From: Catellatospora methionotrophica
GTDB lineage: Bacteria; Actinomycetota; Actinomycetes; Mycobacteriales; Micromonosporaceae
Assembly: GCF_011297335.1 (NCBI RefSeq)
Contig: NZ_JAAOTJ010000034.1
Coordinates: 1 to 49,752, forward strand
Length of the DNA stretch: 49,752 nt
Direction: 5' to 3'
A program made the position numbers and the translations under genes. Under the pieces are notes generated by a model. That model was not told the origin of the DNA and searched no databases. It saw nothing but the letters and a program-made list of their open reading frames with translations. Numbering within the stretch: position 1 is the stretch's first letter; each line of letters begins with the position of its first letter. Shown piece after piece: positions 20,149 to 28,632 of the stretch.

Positions 20149-21278
20149 TGCCGGGCAACTCGCAACGCCGGAACATACGCCAGATCAGCAAGAAGAGCGC
20201 CGCCAAGGGCACCGGCGGCAAGGGCAAGGACACCCTGAAGGGCCGCGGTAAGACGCTGCCCGCCGACGAGCGTCCGTGGCACAAGGGTTACTCGGGCACC
20301 GAGAAACTGCCCTCGAAGACCGCCTGGAAGCAGGACAAGGAGCGCAAGGCGGCGACGGCCGAGGGACGCGCTCCGAAGATCGGCAAGCCCGGCACCAAGG
20401 ACACCACCTGGGGCCGTGGCAACGGCGGCAAGGGCACCCCGACCCGGCGTACGCCGGCCGGGCGCGGCGGCGGCGGCGCACCCGTGCGCAGTGGCCCGCG
20501 GGTCGCGCCGGGGCGCAAGTCGCAGACCCCGAAGGACGCGCCCGAGCTGCTCGTCGGCCGTAACCCGGTGGTCGAGGCGCTGCGCGCGCACGTGCCCGCG
20601 ACCGCGCTGTACGTGGCCCAGGGCCTCGACATCGACGAGCGCGTCACCGAGGCCGTACGCACCGCGGCCGACCGGGGCATCCCGCTGCTGGAGATCAGCC
20701 GCGTCGAACTCGACCGGCTCACGGGTGGCGTGCTGAACCAGGGCATCGGCATCCAGGTGCCGCCGTTCGCGTACGAGAGCTTCGAGGACATGCTCGCCGC
20801 GTCCATCGAGCACCCGGAGCCGCTGCTGGTGGCGCTGGACGGGGTGACCGACCCGCGCAACCTGGGCGCGGTGATCCGGTCCGCGGCCGCTTTCGGTGCG
20901 CAGGGCATCTTCGTGCCGGAGCGGCGCGCGGCGGGCATCACGGCGACGGCGTGGCGGACGAGTGCCGGTGCCGCGGCGCGGCTGCCGGTGGCGCAGGTGA
21001 CCAACATGACCCGCTCGCTGAAGCAGGCGCAGGCGGAGGGCTTCGTGGTCGTCGGGCTGGACGCCGACGGGGAGGCTGACCTGTACGAGCTGGAGGCGGC
21101 CGTCGGGCCGCTGATCGTGGTAGTCGGGTCCGAGGGTCGTGGGCTGGGGCGGCTGGTGGGGCAGACCTGTGACATGCGGGTGGGTATCCCGATGGTGTCC
21201 GAGGTCGAGTCGCTGAACGCTTCCGTGGCGGCGGCGGTGGCACTGGCCGAGGTGGCTCGGCGTCGCCGGGCGGCGTGA
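20148..21278 (+). CDS. rlmB: 23S rRNA (guanosine-2'-O-)-methyltransferase (376 aa)
   Basis: A SpoU/TrmH-family knotted methyltransferase. After a Lys/Gly/Arg-rich tail of ~130 residues comes the substrate-binding domain (ELLVGRNPVVEALRAHVPATAL) and the catalytic domain with the three SpoU motifs: DGVTDPRNLGAVIRSAAAFG, VVGSEGRGLGRL and IPMVSEVESLNASVA. By family it methylates G2251 of 23S rRNA. The basic tail, longer than in E. coli RlmB, is usual in actinobacteria and likely contacts RNA. It is translationally coupled to cysS. Confidence 0.93.
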   Translation: MPGNSQRRNIRQISKKSAAKGTGGKGKDTLKGRGKTLPADERPWHKGYSGTEKLPSKTAWKQDKERKAATAEGRAPKIGKPGTKDTTWGRGNGGKGTPTRRTPAGRGGGGAPVRSGPRVAPGRKSQTPKDAPELLVGRNPVVEALRAHVPATALYVAQGLDIDERVTEAVRTAADRGIPLLEISRVELDRLTGGVLNQGIGIQVPPFAYESFEDMLAASIEHPEPLLVALDGVTDPRNLGAVIRSAAAFGAQGIFVPERRAAGITATAWRTSAGAAARLPVAQVTNMTRSLKQAQAEGFVVVGLDADGEADLYELEAAVGPLIVVVGSEGRGLGRLVGQTCDMRVGIPMVSEVESLNASVAAAVALAEVARRRRAA

Positions 21279-21293
21279 CGGGTTCTGTTTTCC

Positions 21294-21358
21294 ATAGACG
21301 CTGGCCTATTACATCGAGTTTGATCTACAAATACTCGATGTAATAGGCCAGCGTCTAT
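21294..21358. repeat. 65-nt perfect hairpin, copy 1
   Basis: Perfect 25-nt arms (21294-21318, 21334-21358) begin ATAGACGCTGGCC and enclose a 15-nt AT-rich centre. It lies between the convergent rlmB and fumC genes. A copy in reverse orientation is at 38949-39013. It may act as a bidirectional terminator, though no long U-tract follows. Confidence 0.9.
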
Positions 21359-21370
21359 CTTATGGGCCGA

Positions 21371-22762
21371 TCAGTCGGGCTGGCGGGTCATGGCGAGGAC
21401 GTCGAGAGCCGCGTCGAGCTGCGCCTCGGTGAGTTTGCCGGCCTCCACGTGGCCGCGTTCGACGACGACCTGGCGGATGGTCTTGTTCTCCGCGAGGGCC
21501 TGCTTGGCAACGGCCGCCGCCTCCTCGTAGCCGATGTGCCGGTTCAGCGGCGTCACGATCGACGGCGAGCCCTCGGCGTACAGGCGGGCCACCTCCTCGT
21601 TGGCCTGCAGGCCGACGATGCACTTGGCGGCGAACAGGCGGCTGACGTTGGCCAGCAGGGTGATGGACTCCAGCAGGTTGCGGGCCATCACCGGCAGCAT
21701 CACGTTGAGCTCGAAGTCACCCTGCGAGCCCGCGAAGCCGACCGCCGCGTCGTTGCCCATGACCTGCGCGCAGACCTGCCGGACCGACTCGCAGATGACC
21801 GGGTTCACCTTGCCCGGCATGATCGACGAGCCGGGCTGCAGGTCGGGGATGCGCAGCTCGCTGAGGCCCGCACGGGGCCCCGAACCCATCCAGCGGACGT
21901 CGTTCGCGATCTTGTAGAGGCTGACCGCGGCCGTACGCAGCTGGCCGGACAGCTCGACCAGGGCGTCCCGCGCACCGTGCGCCTCGAAGTGGTTCTCGGC
22001 CTCCTTCACCGGCAGGCCCGTGTTGGCGGCCAGCCTGCGGTAGACCTCACGGCGGAACTCGGCGCTCGCGTTGACGCCCGTGCCGACCGCGGTGCCGCCC
22101 AGCGGCAGCTCGGCGACGTGCGGCAGGGTCGCGGCGATGCGCTCGGCGGCCCGGTGCACCTGCTGGGCGTACCCGGAGAACTCCTGGCCCAGGGTCACCG
22201 GCGTGGCGTCCATCAGGTGGGTGCGCCCCGACTTCACCACGTGCGCGAACTGCGTCGCCTTGCGCGACAGCGCGTCCTCCAGCTCCATCAGCGCCGGGCG
22301 CAGCTCGTACGCCACCAGCCGCAGCGCCGCCAGGTGGATCGCCGACGGGAACACGTCGTTGCTGGACTGCGACGCGTTCACCTGGTCATTGGGGTGCACG
22401 GCCCGGCCCAGCCGCTGCCCGGCGATCCGGGCCAGCACCTCGTTCATGTTCATGTTGGTCGAGGTGCCCGAACCGGTCTGGAACACGTCGAGCGGGAAGT
22501 GCTGCGCGAAGTCGCCCTCGGCGATCTCCCGAGCCGCCGACGCGATCGCCCCCGCCGTCTGCGCGTCCAGGTCACCGGTCGCCGCGTTCGCCTCAGCCGC
22601 CGCCTCCTTGATCTGCGCAAGAGCGATGATCAGGGGGTACGGCAGAACAGTGCCCGACACCGGGAAGTTCTCGATGGCCCGCTGGGTCTGCGCGCCCCAC
22701 AGGGCCTCGGCGGGCACCCGGACCTCGCCCATCGTGTCGTGCTCGACTCGATACTCCGTCAT
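21371..22762 (-). CDS. fumC: Class II fumarate hydratase (463 aa)
   Basis: An iron-independent tetrameric fumarase of the aspartase/fumarase superfamily. The three superfamily regions are present: [31 protein letters not shown] and the signature [12 protein letters not shown] containing the catalytic serine loop. The full length is normal for FumC. GGAG lies close to the start. It converges on rlmB, separated by the 65-nt hairpin. With the class I enzyme at 14268 it gives the organism two unrelated fumarases. Confidence 0.95.
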   Translation of the reverse strand: MTEYRVEHDTMGEVRVPAEALWGAQTQRAIENFPVSGTVLPYPLIIALAQIKEAAAEANAATGDLDAQTAGAIASAAREIAEGDFAQHFPLDVFQTGSGTSTNMNMNEVLARIAGQRLGRAVHPNDQVNASQSSNDVFPSAIHLAALRLVAYELRPALMELEDALSRKATQFAHVVKSGRTHLMDATPVTLGQEFSGYAQQVHRAAERIAATLPHVAELPLGGTAVGTGVNASAEFRREVYRRLAANTGLPVKEAENHFEAHGARDALVELSGQLRTAAVSLYKIANDVRWMGSGPRAGLSELRIPDLQPGSSIMPGKVNPVICESVRQVCAQVMGNDAAVGFAGSQGDFELNVMLPVMARNLLESITLLANVSRLFAAKCIVGLQANEEVARLYAEGSPSIVTPLNRHIGYEEAAAVAKQALAENKTIRQVVVERGHVEAGKLTEAQLDAALDVLAMTRQPD

Positions 22763-22817
22763 GGCTCCATGCTTACCCCCTGGAGCACGGCTAACCGAAG
22801 ATCGGCGCGCACATCAC

Positions 22818-22849
22818 AAAGGGCGGGACCGTTTCCGGTCCCGCCCTTT
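22818..22849. terminator. Bidirectional intrinsic terminator
   Basis: AAAGGGCGGGACCG (22818-22831) pairs perfectly with 22836-22849 around a 4-nt loop. It ends in TTT on the plus strand and, read the other way, in TTTGT. It follows the sugar-ABC ATPase stop at 22864. Confidence 0.85.
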
Positions 22850-22863
22850 CGTTACTGCTTGCG

Positions 22864-23955
22864 TCAGATACGCACGCCGGAAGCGGCGTGGAACGCGTGG
22901 TGGCTGCCCACGACCGGCTTCACGAACACCGTGTCGCCGAGGCTCGGCATCGCCTGGCGGGTCGTGGAGACCACGAACCGCTCCTCGCCGCCGTTGATCG
23001 CGGCGTGGCCGTACACGTTGGCGTTCGCGCCCAGGTCCTCGACCAGGTCCACGACGATGGGCATGCCGCCCTCGCTCGCGCCGACCAGGTCCGAGTCCTC
23101 GGGACGGAAGCCCACGGTGACCTGGCCGTTGCCGCCCTCGGCCTGAGCCGCGGCGATCTGCTCACGGGTCAGCGGGAGCACCATCTGGCCGAACACCGCA
23201 CCGGCGTCGGTCAGCTGGACCGTCTTGATGTTCATCGCCGGCGAGCCGATGAAGCCCGCGACGAAGACGTTGGACGGCCGGTCGTACAGGGCACGCGGGG
23301 TGTCGCACTGCTGCAGCACACCGTCGAGCAGCACGGCGACGCGGTGACCCATGGTCATGGCCTCGACCTGGTCGTGCGTCACGTACACGGTGGTGATGCC
23401 CAGCTGCGACTGCAGCGTCGCGATCTGCGAACGGGTCTGCACACGGAGCTTCGCGTCGAGGTTCGACAGCGGCTCGTCCATGAGGAAGACCTGCGGCTCA
23501 CGCACGATCGCGCGGCCCATGGCGACACGCTGGCGCTGACCGCCGGAGAGCGCCTTCGGCTTGCGGCCCAGGTACTCCTCCAGCTGCAGCATCTGCGCGG
23601 CCTTCTTGACCCGGACGTCGATCTCCGACTTCGGGGTCTTGCGCAGCTTGAGCGCGAACGCCATGTTCTCGTACACCGTCATGTGCGGGTAGAGGGCGTA
23701 GTTCTGGAAGACCATCGCGATATCCCGCGACTTCGGCGGGAGGTTCGTGACGTCCTTGTCGTTGATGTAGATCGCGCCCTGGTCGACGTCCTCGAGACCG
23801 GCCAGCATCCGCAGGCTGGTGGACTTGCCACAGCCGGACGGGCCGACGAGGACGAGGAACTCGCCGTCGTTGATCTGGAGGTCGAGCTGGTCGACGGCGG
23901 GGCGGTCGGTGCCCGGGTAGATCCGGGAAGCCTTGGCATAGGTGACAGTAGCCAC
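22864..23955 (-). CDS. msiK: Multi-sugar ABC transporter ATPase, MsiK/UgpC type (363 aa)
   Basis: The nucleotide-binding domain (~1-235) has Walker [10 protein letters not shown], signature [14 protein letters not shown], Walker B VFLMDEP and the switch His in VTHDQ. The C-terminal TOBE/OB part (~240-363) is that of CUT1 carbohydrate importers. The GTG at 23955 gives the family length (MsiK ~375 aa) and has GGAAGG 8 nt upstream; the longer frame from 24090 is not supported. No permease or binding protein is next to it. That orphan layout is known for MsiK, which energises several sugar importers in actinomycetes. It could supply ATP hydrolysis to an amino-sugar importer, but this is inference. 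Confidence 0.92.
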   Translation of the reverse strand: MATVTYAKASRIYPGTDRPAVDQLDLQINDGEFLVLVGPSGCGKSTSLRMLAGLEDVDQGAIYINDKDVTNLPPKSRDIAMVFQNYALYPHMTVYENMAFALKLRKTPKSEIDVRVKKAAQMLQLEEYLGRKPKALSGGQRQRVAMGRAIVREPQVFLMDEPLSNLDAKLRVQTRSQIATLQSQLGITTVYVTHDQVEAMTMGHRVAVLLDGVLQQCDTPRALYDRPSNVFVAGFIGSPAMNIKTVQLTDAGAVFGQMVLPLTREQIAAAQAEGGNGQVTVGFRPEDSDLVGASEGGMPIVVDLVEDLGANANVYGHAAINGGEERFVVSTTRQAMPSLGDTVFVKPVVGSHHAFHAASGVRI

Positions 23956-24220
23956 GGGGGTGTGTCCTTCCACCGGCAGGAACGTGCCGGACGATCCGAG
24001 TGAAAGTGAAGTGCCGAACACGTTTTCACGAACCCGGCGTTCGCCAAGGTAACCGCGTAACGGCTCGTAAACAAGCCCGTGGATCATCATGTGGAACGCG
24101 TCTGCCAGGCAAAACGGACCCTATGGTGATGATGGGTACGAAACTCCGGGGAATCCGGTAGCGAACCCGGTGCCCCTGCCGCGTACCATCGCTGGGTACG
24201 GGCGCTCCTGGTCCGTGCAT

Positions 24221-24296
24221 GCCGGCCTGGCGCAATTGGTAGCGCACCCGACTTGTAATCGGAAGGTTAGGGGTTCAAGTCCCCTGGTCGGCTCCA
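24221..24296 (+). tRNA. tRNA-Thr (anticodon TGT)
   Basis: A full 76-nt cloverleaf with CCA encoded. The acceptor stem GCCGGCC pairs with GGTCGGC, the D-stem GCGC with GCGC, and the T-arm AGGGG-TTCAAGT-CCCCT is intact. The anticodon loop CTTGTAA (24252-24258) gives TGT, read as Thr (ACA). The anticodon stem has a C27-A43 mismatch at its base. Its 3' part (24252-24298) is the left attachment repeat of the downstream island. Confidence 0.95.
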
Positions 24297-24298
24297 AC
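24252..24298 (+). repeat. Left attachment site (attL) of the island
   Basis: 47 bp identical to 33716-33762. They cover the anticodon loop to CCA of tRNA-Thr plus AC. Since the tRNA remains complete here, this is the junction at which the incoming element restored the 3' end. Confidence 0.85.
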
Positions 24299-24555
24299 CC
24301 CAAGCCTCGCCGTGCACTGAACCGACGACTCGCAGACCGTGTCAGCGATCGCCGCCCCATGGGCCCTTGACCTGTTGCCTAGGCCGTTCGTTTGCTCAGT
24401 GCCTAGCTTCACCAGATGTGCGACATTTCGATACCAGCTGTCGTGCGACAGATGGCCTAGGTTTCTGAGTTCGGCCGTTGCGGCGGCCGGTTTTGTCGAC
24501 GATGTTACGACTAGTGCTGGTGCCGATCGAGGGCATCAGCTGTAGATCACCAGGG
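24299..24555. other. Non-coding stretch next to attL
   Basis: Contains three GCCTAG copies (24377-24383, 24401-24407, 24455-24461), two GTGCGACA copies (24418, 24443) and a CTGTCG/CGACAG hairpin. No gene is evident where an integrase is usually found. Confidence 0.4.
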
Positions 24556-24933
24556 CTAGGTGCGGAAGAGGGCATCCCAGCGATCGGTTGTTAGCAGCCA
24601 GATCGCGCGCGCGGACTCGTCGTTCGTCCATACCCAGGCGTCGGGGTCGTGGAGGGCCCGAATCTCGGCGGCCGTCAGCGGGCTTGCGGTGTCCCAAGTT
24701 TGGCCGGCGTCAGGCTCACGCAGTTCGATCCAGTCCCGCTCGACCAGGTCCGCAACAACCTCCTCAAAGCAGGGGATCAGCGCGCACGCGGCGTCATCGG
24801 TGAGCGTCGGAGCCGCGTTGGTACGAACGTCGTACTCGAAGATCACGCTGCGGAGATACCCCTCTTCCAAAGCCGTGATCATGACCGCGCACTGCTCGAC
24901 TGTCAGCTCATCCCAGACACTCACCAGCCTCAT
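24556..24933 (-). CDS. Hypothetical protein (125 aa)
   Basis: An acidic soluble protein rich in Trp, Asp and Glu (MRLVSVWDELTVEQCAVM, then VADLVERDWIELREPDAG and PDAWVWTNDESARAIW). No signal peptide or membrane segment. The helix-rich composition and a central ALIPCFEEVVADLVERDWI segment resemble small wHTH-like or immunity-type proteins, but I recognise no family. The ribosome site before 24933 is weak, and a downstream GTG is possible. It is the first gene inside the left end of the island. Confidence 0.6.
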   Translation of the reverse strand: MRLVSVWDELTVEQCAVMITALEEGYLRSVIFEYDVRTNAAPTLTDDAACALIPCFEEVVADLVERDWIELREPDAGQTWDTASPLTAAEIRALHDPDAWVWTNDESARAIWLLTTDRWDALFRT

Positions 24934-24989
24934 GCTGCCATTTCTGCTGACGCCGAGGTAGCGCCCGTACTTGGCCGGCCCGGTCCCTG

Positions 24990-26808
24990 CTAATCGCCGG
25001 AGGATGTGGTCTTGCGGGGGCGGTGGGCCTTGATACTGCGCACGGGCTGGTCAGTCAGGCGCGCAACGGTTCGGACCGTTCCGTCGACGGCGATCCGAAA
25101 CTGAGTGCCGTCGACCTCCACCGCGACCGTCTGGCGCGCGTGAGGTCGGCCGAGCGAGATCTTCTGACCGGCGACCATGATCACACCACTGTTGCTGGCC
25201 CGTCGTTGCACGATCATCGGTGCGGTCGACGCCTGCGGTTGCGGTCCGGCCGGGCGGGCGCCACGCAGTCGGGCGACCATCCGGAGCCAGCGGGTTCGGT
25301 CTGGTTCGTAGCAGTTCACGAGTCTGCGGATCAAAAAAGTGCAGTGTGTCAGCCTCGACGCGCACGCTGACCCGTCGCCCGGCGAGGATCTCCGCTGCCA
25401 GAACGACGTGCTGGCCCAGCGACACATGCCCACCGCGGTTGACGGTCCGGTCGACCTCCACAGCGCCGCAGCCGGGCTCGATGGGCGGCAGCGGGGACGG
25501 TCCGGCGGCCCTGCCACCGGCTGCGGCTAGAGCGGCCAGGTCGTTGACCGACAGGTGCGAGCGCACCGACTTGACCCGGGCACCGGCGATGAGCAGGTGG
25601 ATCATATTCGTGTCGACCCAGAACGTCACCGTGACTCCGGACCGGGCGGTGCCCAGCCAGATCTGCTTGCCCCGGACCTCCATGTTGCCGCTGGGCGGCA
25701 CGACCCGGTCGAACTCCACCGGTCCATGCGTCCACGGCACCATTGCCTCGGGTTGAGCCTCGGCAAGCTGCGACGGCACACCGGCCTCCTCACGCAAGGT
25801 CTGCGCCAGCGATCCCGGCAGACGCAGCGGCAGCAGCTCCGCCGCCGATGTCCCGCCATCATCGTCACGCGCGCTGGCGAACCTGTCAGTCGGGCAGGCC
25901 ATATCCAGCGACTGGTGCGGCCGTCTGATGTTGTAGTGGACGACCCACTCGTCGACCGCCGCCTGCGCCGCAGCGACGTCGGCGAACCTGCCGCAGTGAT
26001 CCAGCAGCTCACGGCGCAGGCTCTGATGGAAGCGTTCCACCTTCCCGGTCGTGGTCGGCGACGCCGGTTGCGTCAGCCGATGCGTGATCGCGTTGTCGCG
26101 GCAGATCCTGTCGAACAGCACCTCACCGCCCTTACCGAACCGGTCGGTGAACTGTTTGCCGTTGTCGGTGAGCACCTCCGCCGGTACCCCGAACCGGGCC
26201 AGGCCCTGCGCGAACGCCAAACACACCGCACGGCCCGTCGCCCGCGGCACCACTTTCGCGATCACGCAGAACCGCGAGTGGTCGTCCACCCCGGTGACGA
26301 CCTTGGCTTCGGTGCCGTCGGCCAGCAGCACGCCGCCCACGATGTCCATCTGCCAGAGCTGCATCGGCTCCGGGCGCTCCCACCTGCGGAAGTCCTCCCG
26401 ACGACGGCCCCGAGGCTGCGGCCGGATCAGGCCATGGCGCACCAGAATCCGGTAGACCGTCATCACCGACGGCACCGGACCCGGGCAGCCATCCCGGCCG
26501 AGCTCGAACGCGATCCGACGCGCACCCCACCGCGGATGCTCCCGCCGCAGCTCACACACCGCCGCCTCCACCACCGGCGGTGCCTGATGAGGACAGGTCA
26601 GCGGACGTCGGGAACGATCCGCCAACCCAGCCAGGCCATCACGCTCATACCGCGACAGCCAACGGTGAACACTCTGTCGCCCGACCCCATGCAGGGCAGC
26701 GACCTCGACAACCGAGCGCCCAGCCTGGACAGCCAGCACCGCCCGATACCGCTGCTCAACCTTCGACAAATCAACTAGCGCCAATCCCGGCTCCTGACCA
26801 CGTGACAT
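24990..26808 (-). pseudogene. IS481-type transposase with a frameshift
   Basis: The N-terminal HTH (VVEVAALHGVGRQSVHRWLSRY) and DDE catalytic core (Asp in LWQMDIVGG, Asp in LTDNGKQFTD, Glu in KVERFHQSLRRELL) are complete and match the IS481 family, as does the long C-terminal extension. At about 25275-25281 (GACCATC on the plus strand) the frame moves by +1: upstream it reads NPLAPD, while the true continuation VARLRGARPAGPQ to VRSIKAHRPRK lies in another frame ending at 24990. A single extra base would explain this. A TTG start at 26784 with AGGAG upstream is as likely as the ATG at 26808. I could not identify terminal inverted repeats. Confidence 0.8.
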
Positions 26809-26824
26809 CCGCAAACGTCACGTG
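26799..26824. promoter_or_regulatory. CACGTGAC inverted repeat upstream of the transposase
   Basis: CACGTGAC (26799-26806) and GTCACGTG (26817-26824) form perfect 8-bp arms across 10 nt at the 5' edge of the transposase. It may be an operator or part of the IS end. Confidence 0.45.
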
Positions 26825-26943
26825 CTCAACAGCCGACTACGGCACCTGTCGCACGTCTACTGGTATCGCTCTGTCGCACATCACCCGGTACCTGACATCC
26901 TCATGCCATCGGCATGTGTCGAAACTTTCCATACGAGGTCAAG

Positions 26944-26963
26944 GCGGCCCGCAAGCGGGCCGC
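26944..26963. terminator. GC-rich hairpin
   Basis: GCGGCCCGC pairs with GCGGGCCGC across AA. It has no U-tract and its partner gene is unclear. Confidence 0.35.
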
Positions 26964-27205
26964 GCCTGGCCGGGCTTCCGGGCGACGCTCATGCCTGCGG
27001 CCCGCGCCGCCCGAGCCCGGCCTGCGCGAACATTCACGGCACCGGCACCTCCATGCATGGATCGACCAAGCCGCGGCATGTGATGCCGCAGTTCACGGCT
27101 CGATCAGATGCGGACGGAGACGACCAGCCGACGTTGACGACCTGGTCGACGCCGACGAGCACCGGGAACACCGGTGACCAAGACGGCGACCGCTCAGCGA
27201 ATGGA

Positions 27206-27251
27206 AATGATCTTTTGTCGACAGGATGATCACCATGACAAAGATCATTTA
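27206..27251. repeat. AT-rich inverted repeat
   Basis: AAATGATCTTTTGTC (27206-27220) pairs with GACAAAGATCATTT (27238-27251), one base bulged. A strongly AT-rich tail with ATTTGATTTTATGATC follows, unlike anything else in the window. Confidence 0.55.
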
Positions 27252-27414
27252 TTTGATTTTATGATCCATTTTTGCGCACATCAGACGGACTAACTGACCG
27301 CAGCTCCCGCCGCCGTCACACCCGTGCCGCCCAATGTCTCCAAGGTCAAAGTCAACCCTCAACCTCGGGCTCCGGGGAGTCGCACCCCGCCCACCATCGG
27401 CCCGGGCAAAGCCT

Positions 27415-27487
27415 TCATGATCTCCGGCCGTGGTCAAGGTCGTTCAGTCGTGGAGTGCTCCACCTTGACCACGGCCGGAGATCATGA
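27415..27487. repeat. 73-nt palindrome (CGGCCGTGGTCAAGGT)
   Basis: Perfect 26-nt arms (27415-27440, 27462-27487) enclose a 21-nt centre with its own GGAG/CTCC pair. Similarity continues imperfectly outwards for some 35 nt on each side, so the ancestral inverted repeat was longer. No other copy was seen in the window. Confidence 0.8.
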
Positions 27488-27585
27488 CCACGGAGTGCGG
27501 GCCGACGGCAGACGGGGAGCTAGGTGGGCATCGTCGAACAACAACCGGCTAGCCCTCACCGTAGTCAGCTGCACTGGGCCAAAGA

Positions 27586-28323
27586 TCATTCGATCTCTTG
27601 AGTGCCCTTTGCGCTATGCAGAATAAGAAAAATACGCTGCAACCCATCCTCACCTATCAACTGTACGGCCAATTCGCCAAGTTCAGTGAGCGCAAGAGAT
27701 TCGCTATTCTTGTGCATCAAGCCTTCGTTAATTAGGTCTCGAATTAGCGATTCGAGGATTCCCTTCGGCAGCGCTGTGATCTCGCGCAATGCGTCAACGC
27801 CGACTGTTGAAGACGAAATAAGACCTCCTCTGGAAAGAAGGTGCAGCGCTACGATACCGGCCTCTATAGCGAGTTTGCCCCGTTGTCCTTTTTGGCTTTC
27901 CTGGCGAACTCGCATGCCCTCAAGTGCCACATACCACCAAAAGATGCGAACGTGTGGAGGGCGAAGTTTGCTGAACTTGTCGAGCAGGAAGGCAGTTATA
28001 TCGATCTTCGCAGGATCATGCAGAGAATTCGCCACGAATGCAGCGAACGTTTCTCGGTAGGTAACGTCGCTCGGACCAGTGAGTGCTTGCAAGCCGTGAG
28101 CGAATACGTCCGCGAATTCGCCGCCTTCGGCAACTGCTTCGACTATTCGATCCTCGTCCGACCCTGCTGCGGCCGCGACTGATTCAAGGTAATCGTTAGC
28201 GCGGTGCTGCCAGGCCCGCTTTAACCCGAACGCAATTTTGCCGCCAGGTAGGAATGCGCCGGTTCCGACCTCGACGTTGATGCTGATCTCTCGCTGATCG
28301 GTGCGTTCGAGCTCAGAGCCCAT
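27586..28323 (-). CDS. Island protein of unknown function, low GC (245 aa)
   Basis: The gene is about half G+C, far below its neighbours, and uses codons (ATA, AGA, TTA-rich) rare elsewhere here: a recent import from another source. Start at 28323 with GAGGAG 6 nt upstream. The N-terminal ~45 residues are polar (EISINVEVGTGAFLPGGKIAFGLK). The middle is helical (VTYRETFAAFVANSLHDPAKI, then RPPHVRIFWWYVALEGM). The C-terminal ~80 residues look like a winged helix (LSRGGLISSSTVGVDALREITALPKGILESLIRDLINEGLMHKN). No catalytic motif, signal or clear TM segment. A role in defence or in the island's regulation is possible but unproven. Confidence 0.75.
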   Translation of the reverse strand: MGSELERTDQREISINVEVGTGAFLPGGKIAFGLKRAWQHRANDYLESVAAAAGSDEDRIVEAVAEGGEFADVFAHGLQALTGPSDVTYRETFAAFVANSLHDPAKIDITAFLLDKFSKLRPPHVRIFWWYVALEGMRVRQESQKGQRGKLAIEAGIVALHLLSRGGLISSSTVGVDALREITALPKGILESLIRDLINEGLMHKNSESLALTELGELAVQLIGEDGLQRIFLILHSAKGTQEIE

Positions 28324-28632
28324 CGACTACTCCTCATCCTCATAACCAAAGTGCTCAATATGCTCGTCAACTCAATGATCGGCGAAGCCTTGCCGATAAG
28401 CTGCCAGCGCAACGAATGTAGCGATGTGCTTCAAGGTGACTCTGATCAGGGTTCCTACAGCAGCGAAGTACAGCAACGCGGCCGCCCGTGGACGACCTTG
28501 GAAAACCCAGCCACGCCGCCGACCTCGTGTCTGACCTTCACCGACCGCGCTACAGCAAATCCGTAGGTTCAGGGTTCGAGGTCGGGCCGTACTGACGAGT
28601 CTTTCGACCAGACCTGGCGCGACGGGCCGGAG
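28324..28632. other. Intergenic region
   Basis: 309 nt between two minus-strand island genes. No hairpin, repeat or coding frame stands out. It must include the promoter of the 245-aa protein. Confidence 0.4.

Larger units (their letters stand above)
26825..27585. other. Gene-free stretch inside the island
   Basis: About 760 nt without a convincing gene; the overlapping short frames have random-looking composition. It contains a GCGGCCCGC/GCGGGCCGC hairpin (26944-26963), an AT-rich block with an inverted repeat (27206-27251 and following) and a long palindrome (27415-27487). Confidence 0.55.

Noticed and set aside
26822..27229. Small plus-strand ORFs between the transposase and the palindrome
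   Set aside because: No ribosome site, no recognisable domain, and composition as expected by chance.
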